Shown here one piece after another: positions 6,893 through 7,024 of a stretch of DNA of 7,024 nt. Location of the stretch: contig DAOWCB010000071.1 in NCBI GenBank assembly GCA_030633795.1, positions 1 to 7,024 of the forward strand, written 5' to 3'. The position numbers were made by a program, and so were the translations under genes. Below the pieces are notes generated by a model. The model was given only the letters and a program-made list of their open reading frames with translations, did not search any database and was not told the DNA's origin. Numbering within the stretch: position 1 is the first letter of the stretch; every line of letters starts with the position of its first letter. The stretch is from Candidatus Aminicenantota bacterium. GTDB taxonomy: Bacteria > Acidobacteriota > Aminicenantia > Aminicenantales > Aminicenantaceae.

Positions 6893-7023
6893 CAATTTGT
6901 TCCTCCTTTCTTGATATACGGTGTGTAGTTAAGAACCAATTTAGGGTCTGCCATTATCTTAATTTCAATATTTTCGCGATTTGCTCTCTTTTTTAGCACA
7001 ATCGACCACTTTGAAAAAGAGGA
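6889..7023 (-). CDS. Possible 3' end of an unidentified upstream gene (44 codons, enters from the right edge)
   Basis: One minus-strand frame stays open from the window edge to a TGA at 6891-6889; the other two frames meet stops early. The C-terminal residues include KLVLNYTPYIKKGG, in which the K-K-G-G codons also form the Shine-Dalgarno of the lipoprotein gene. The TGA overlaps that gene's GTG as GTGA, a typical operon junction like the ATGA at 3543. I also found no convincing promoter in this stretch, which fits a coding region. Against this, 44 open codons can occur by chance and I do not recognise the peptide. If it is not a gene, the stretch is a 130-nt leader. A short ATG-initiated peptide of 21 residues from 6954 is another reading. 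Confidence 0.42.
   Translation of the reverse strand, partial: SSFSKWSIVLKKRANRENIEIKIMADPKLVLNYTPYIKKGGTNW
6902..6909 (-). promoter_or_regulatory. Strong Shine-Dalgarno of the TPR/SLH lipoprotein gene
   Basis: AAAGGAGG on the minus strand lies 6 nt before TTG 6895 and 9 nt before GTG 6892. Both spacings work. I prefer GTG because it is the better start codon, gives the usual M-K-R signal-peptide opening, and forms a GTGA overlap with the stop of the open frame upstream. Confidence 0.75.
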
Positions 7024-7024
7024 A

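Noticed and set aside
6936..6953. TGGCA followed by TTGG on the minus strand, resembling a sigma-54 promoter
   Set aside because: The distance between the two elements is about three bases too long and the second element lacks the invariant GC.
6911..6964. GATAAT, TATATC and TTGAAA boxes on the minus strand before the lipoprotein gene
   Set aside because: No pair has acceptable matches at 16-18 bp spacing, and the stretch may be coding.

Overview
This window looks like the end of a surface-polysaccharide gene cluster from a diderm (Gram-negative) bacterium, next to a small envelope locus on the opposite strand. The evidence for a diderm is the lipoprotein with a lipobox followed by TPR repeats, together with the Wzx/Wzy-type polysaccharide genes. 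Base composition is moderate (mid-40s % GC by eye). A TPR lipoprotein that also carries S-layer-homology (SLH) repeats fits deep-branching diderm phyla such as Desulfobacterota or Acidobacteriota/Aminicenantota. That placement is inference; no marker gene here settles the lineage.

Layout, plus strand (1-4991): five tightly packed genes run in one direction. They are a GT4 glycosyltransferase cut by the window edge, a GT2 rhamnosyltransferase-like enzyme, an MtfB-like GT4, a WbaZ-like GT4, and a WcaJ/WbaP-type polyprenyl-phosphate sugar phosphotransferase. Junctions are a 9-nt gap with the Shine-Dalgarno (SD) on the stop codon, a 17-nt overlap, a 26-nt gap, and an ATGA overlap. The last enzyme would load the first sugar-1-phosphate onto undecaprenyl phosphate at the inner membrane. 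The four glycosyltransferases would then extend the repeat unit on the cytoplasmic face. Flippase and polymerase genes are not in the window and presumably lie upstream.

The only non-overlapping gap of any size in this cluster (2408-2433) lies under a perfect-consensus sigma-70-type promoter: TTGACA, 18 bp, TATAAT. Its predicted start point falls on or one base before the ATG of the WbaZ-like gene. That gene has no Shine-Dalgarno, so a leaderless transcript for the last two genes is predicted.

Minus strand (4972-7024): read from right to left, there is the possible 3' end of an unidentified gene (44 codons, entering from the right edge) and a TPR/SLH lipoprotein whose GTG start overlaps that frame's stop. 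After a 19-nt gap comes a CDP-alcohol phosphatidyltransferase (probably phosphatidylglycerophosphate synthase). The last of these converges on the sugar transferase gene, and the two coding regions overlap tail-to-tail by 20 nt with no visible terminator.

There is no stretch above 130 bases without a candidate gene. I saw no tRNA, rRNA, CRISPR, insertion sequence, or convincing factor-independent terminator. Nothing here is clearly a new biological system. The most unusual points are the leaderless promoter inside the operon and the lipoprotein that combines TPR and SLH modules.
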